Assembly (NCBI GenBank): GCA_951640165.1
Contig: OX621240.1
Span: 4,972,713-5,036,712, forward strand
DNA length: 64,000 bases
Source: Pseudoips prasinana
Lineage: Eukaryota; Arthropoda; Insecta; Lepidoptera; Nolidae
Direction: 5' to 3'
Part shown: piece after piece, positions 61,735-64,000 of the stretch
Layout of the letters: each line of letters begins with the position of its first letter
Numbering within the stretch: position 1 is the stretch's first letter
Notes under the pieces: model-generated
Database searches by the model: none
Told to the model about the DNA's origin: nothing
What the model saw: the letters and a program-made list of their open reading frames with translations, nothing else
Program-made: the position numbers and the translations under genes

Positions 61735-61889
61735 CTGAAAAACAAAAGCACAAGGTTCTATATGAACTCTCTCTGCTATTATATATAAGAAGGCTTCAGC
61801 TTTTACAACTTGGGAATTCCTACTGCAAACGTTAGAAAAATATTATTAATTATTACTATTAATACAAATAAAGTTCAATTGGTTTCCGG

Positions 61890-62150
61890 TCCAGAATGAA
61901 TAAGTGGCCAACCCCAAAACATCCCATAAGTGTCGTAAAAGGCGACTAAGGGATACACCACATAGTCGGGCTGCAGCGCCACCTGTAAACTAGCTAGGTA
62001 CCATCTAAGTGCGGTTGCCAACTCGCATGGCAAGCGCGGTGAACGCAGCAAACGCCTCCAAATGGCAACTGGACATAGTTCTCATCCAAAGGATTCTAAA
62101 TCCTTTGGATGAGAACTATGTCCAGCAGTGGACAATAATTGGCTGATCAT
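61890..62150. repeat. Dispersed repeat (CGTAAAAGGCGA type), copy 3
   Basis: GTGTCGTAAAAGGCGACTAAGGG-like and CTCCAAATGGCAACTGG blocks match copies 1 and 2. This copy has an extra inverted arm. Confidence 0.75.
62069..62125. repeat. Perfect inverted repeat, 27-bp arms
   Basis: Arms 62069-62095 and 62099-62125, spacer CTA. Copies 1 and 2 of the host repeat lack the left arm. Confidence 0.92.
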
Positions 62151-62214
62151 GTGATTTGTAATGTAATACAAATAAATAAAATTGAAATGCCTGTTTGTTA
62201 TGTCAAAACAAGAA

Positions 62215-62535
62215 ATATCTACAACATGTAACGCAATTAACGCACTTCCTGAAAATAATTTGTTCAGAATCCTTTACTGAATCGATTTATATCATTTTTA
62301 ATATAGGTAATTTTTTATTCAAAAATAATTAAAACTACGGAAATTATTGTCATATCAACCCTGTTGAGTCAATACCAATTGAAATGGACCGTAAGTCAAA
62401 GTAATAAGACTTATAAATCGCAGTTTTATTTGTATTCATACAAATTCCATCATTCAATACAAAATAAAGAAAAATAAACTTTATTCCAAGAAACTAATTT
62501 AGTAAATAACAATGCATATACATGTTGAATAAAAT
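62215..62535. repeat. Dispersed repeat, copy 2 (pairs with 8095-8440)
   Basis: Same orientation as copy 1; no left hairpin arm. Confidence 0.75.
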
Positions 62536-62802
62536 ATTACGTTACATGTTGTATTGCAGCAGACAACATAATATTACGTAAACCGGAATAGTAATATAAT
62601 GACAGTAAACGAGCTAAAAGAGGTGTGCAAAGATTGTGACAAATGGAAATCCTGTGTCTCTGCCAATCCCTCTGGGAAACGGGCGTGAGTCTATGTATGC
62701 ATGTGTGAATTAAATGGAGATACTCACAACCACCAAGTCTGCTCTTTCTAACATGTAACACGCAGAAAAGGCTTGTCTACAAAACGAAGACCGGAGGAGC
62801 AC

Positions 62803-62859
62803 CTGCGTGTGGCTCAGCTGGTAATCCGCTATTGACATTGTATTTGCCTCGTTGTGTTC
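62803..62859 (-). CDS. ADGB: Candidate upstream exon of the androglobin-like gene
   Basis: A 57-nt segment, open for 19 codons in the required phase 0, has a good acceptor (pyrimidine-rich, ending TAG) and a usable donor (CAG followed by GTGCTC). It would read directly into the exon at 61605-61734. It is short and the donor is not strong, so it may be chance. Earlier exons were not found between here and 64000. Confidence 0.3.
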
Positions 62860-62952
62860 CTACAAATTAAGCAACCAATAGAATTATTAGTATCGTAAGA
62901 TTTTATATTATAACCAAGTCGAGATATCCTAGTGATTATGTAAATACATATG

Positions 62953-63267
62953 CAGGCTGGCCGAGGAGTTGAAGTTCAAACGCAAAATTTAGATACTTTA
63001 TGATGCGTAGTTTTCGAGATAGAATTTTATTAATGATTTTTTTCGTAAATTTCACCTAACATCAGTTTTCGAATTTTTTCTCGTCCTGTTAATTATTTCC
63101 GGTTCAGTTTTTTTTGTGATAACCAATTATCATAGTGTAACCTAACACCCTAAAAAGCATCGCTTAGCTAACCATTGCAGGACTGACTACACGGGGGTGA
63201 TTCCGATACTCCTCATCATAAAGTATCTAAATTTTGCGTTTAAACGTCAACTTCTCGACCAACCTGT
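62953..63267. mobile_element. MITE with about 53-bp inverted ends
   Basis: The left end CAGGCTGGCCGAGGAGTTGA...TACTTTATGATG and the right end CATCATAAAGTA...CCAACCTG are complementary with a few mismatches. TA-rich flanks suggest a TA target. Interior non-coding. Confidence 0.8.
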
Positions 63268-63419
63268 ATATATAGTAAATTTTGTTAAATGGAATGGTAA
63301 TCTTTGGATTTAGATCGAACTTAATTTAATCTGCACACAAAAATGATGACAAAATTAAAATAAATCTTAAGACTACCATTCAATGAGGCGTTTATAGATA
63401 GATGCTCTCACCGGCCCGT

Positions 63420-63650
63420 CAGTGATTGGCGAGGTTAAGCAATTAGGCTCACGGTCAGTCCATAGATGGGTGACCGCCAAAGAGGTTTAATTTCTGAGCG
63501 TCTTCGTGCTTCGGGGGGCATCAGGTTAATCTGGTACTCCCGGCTGTAGCCATTAGGCAACAGTCATTAAGCTATGTCAGAGGCCTACTGCGTAGCTTGA
63601 ACAGCTCTGACACTAGGGTATCCACTGCCCATACGATAAGTAACTAATCA
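63420..63650. repeat. Dispersed repeat, inverted relative to 28640-28850
   Basis: CCCGGCTGTAGCCATTAGGC and CCATACGATAAGTAACTA are complementary to blocks in the 28.7-kb copy. Confidence 0.6.
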
Positions 63651-63803
63651 TTTGATTAACAACATTTATAATTTTTTTTGTGTATTTTGCTTGTTGATTC
63701 CTACACGTTGTTCAGTTTTAAAGTCCTTAAGCTAAGTTCTCTAATTAAATTACAACTTGTATATATTCATCAATGAGTATATTAACCTATGGCTATAGTA
63801 TTA

Positions 63804-64000
63804 GGTCTTTACCTATGAAATTGCCGTTCTGCAGTACTGGCCATTTCAAATCAAAATAATTTTTGTTTGGCTAAGAATTCTAATTTCAAATTAATTTTAT
63901 TTTAAAAACATGGATTCATTTTTCCAAAAGTAGTCATTTCTTTATTGATTAGTGTTACATTTTCATCGCATTTCAATCTTTTTCGTCATCATGGATACGT
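63804..64000 (+). mobile_element. Second mariner copy, 5' end (cut by window)
   Basis: TA (63802-63803) is followed by GGTCTTTACCTATGAAATTG and sequence almost identical to the right part of 47775-49056. The transposase ATG is at 63991-63993 (ATGGATACG, as MDT). It is opposite in orientation to the first copy. Confidence 0.9.

Noticed and set aside
61403..61675. Minus-strand 90-codon open frame overlapping exon A
   Set aside because: It runs through exon A in another frame and into a SINE relic; the spliced phase 0 frame is the one that fits the neighbours.

Overview
The window looks like a stretch of moth or butterfly (Lepidoptera) chromosome. It is AT-rich, its gene has short exons separated by kilobase introns, and it is packed with repeat types common in Lepidoptera: tRNA-headed SINEs, CTAG-ended Helitrons, a cecropia-type mariner, RTE/CR1-like LINE tails, a BEL/Pao element and many MITEs. 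I cannot name the species. Nothing bacterial, CRISPR-like or plasmid-like was seen.

The host content is one gene on the minus strand. I assembled 22 consecutive exons from 61734 down to a stop codon at 7887. Every junction has GT-AG borders and matching phase, and the exons sum to 3618 nt (1205 codons plus stop). The product starts in a calpain-like domain, continues through beta-rich (C2-like) segments and a region where a globin fold would be expected, then an IQ motif, more beta-rich sequence and a charged C-terminal tail. That order fits androglobin (ADGB), a calpain-globin chimera known for testis and ciliated-cell expression in mammals. The N-terminal exons lie beyond 62 kb or outside the window; a 57-nt candidate exon sits at 62803-62859.

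Downstream of the gene (1-7463) is a BEL/Pao LTR retrotransposon on the minus strand. It has a 5' LTR, a gag ORF, and a pol-env ORF that appears open for about 2073 codons to the window edge. The env part is F-like, with a basic cleavage site and fusion-peptide-like segment, so this is a retrovirus-like element. Its 3' end is outside the window.

The introns hold the rest. The 8-kb intron between 12503 and 20513 carries a full-length LOA/I-type LINE (14965-20412, 7-bp target duplication, two nonsense codons in ORF2) and a 5'-truncated LINE (12929-14100). A mariner with an uninterrupted 339-aa transposase is at 47775-49056, and the 5' end of a second copy in the opposite orientation is at 63804-64000. 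MITEs with TAA or TTAA target duplications, five Helitron-like relics, at least four SINE families and several LINE 3' ends fill much of the remainder.

The most unusual pattern is a set of near-perfect inverted repeats with very short spacers, lying inside dispersed repeats. In three of them a paralogous repeat copy in this same window lacks one arm. That suggests the arm was made locally by template switching (snap-back synthesis) after the repeat inserted. Other points of interest are a 134-bp tandem array of foldback units beside an exon, a SINE inserted 7 nt past a splice donor, and a relic duplicate of a calpain-domain exon.
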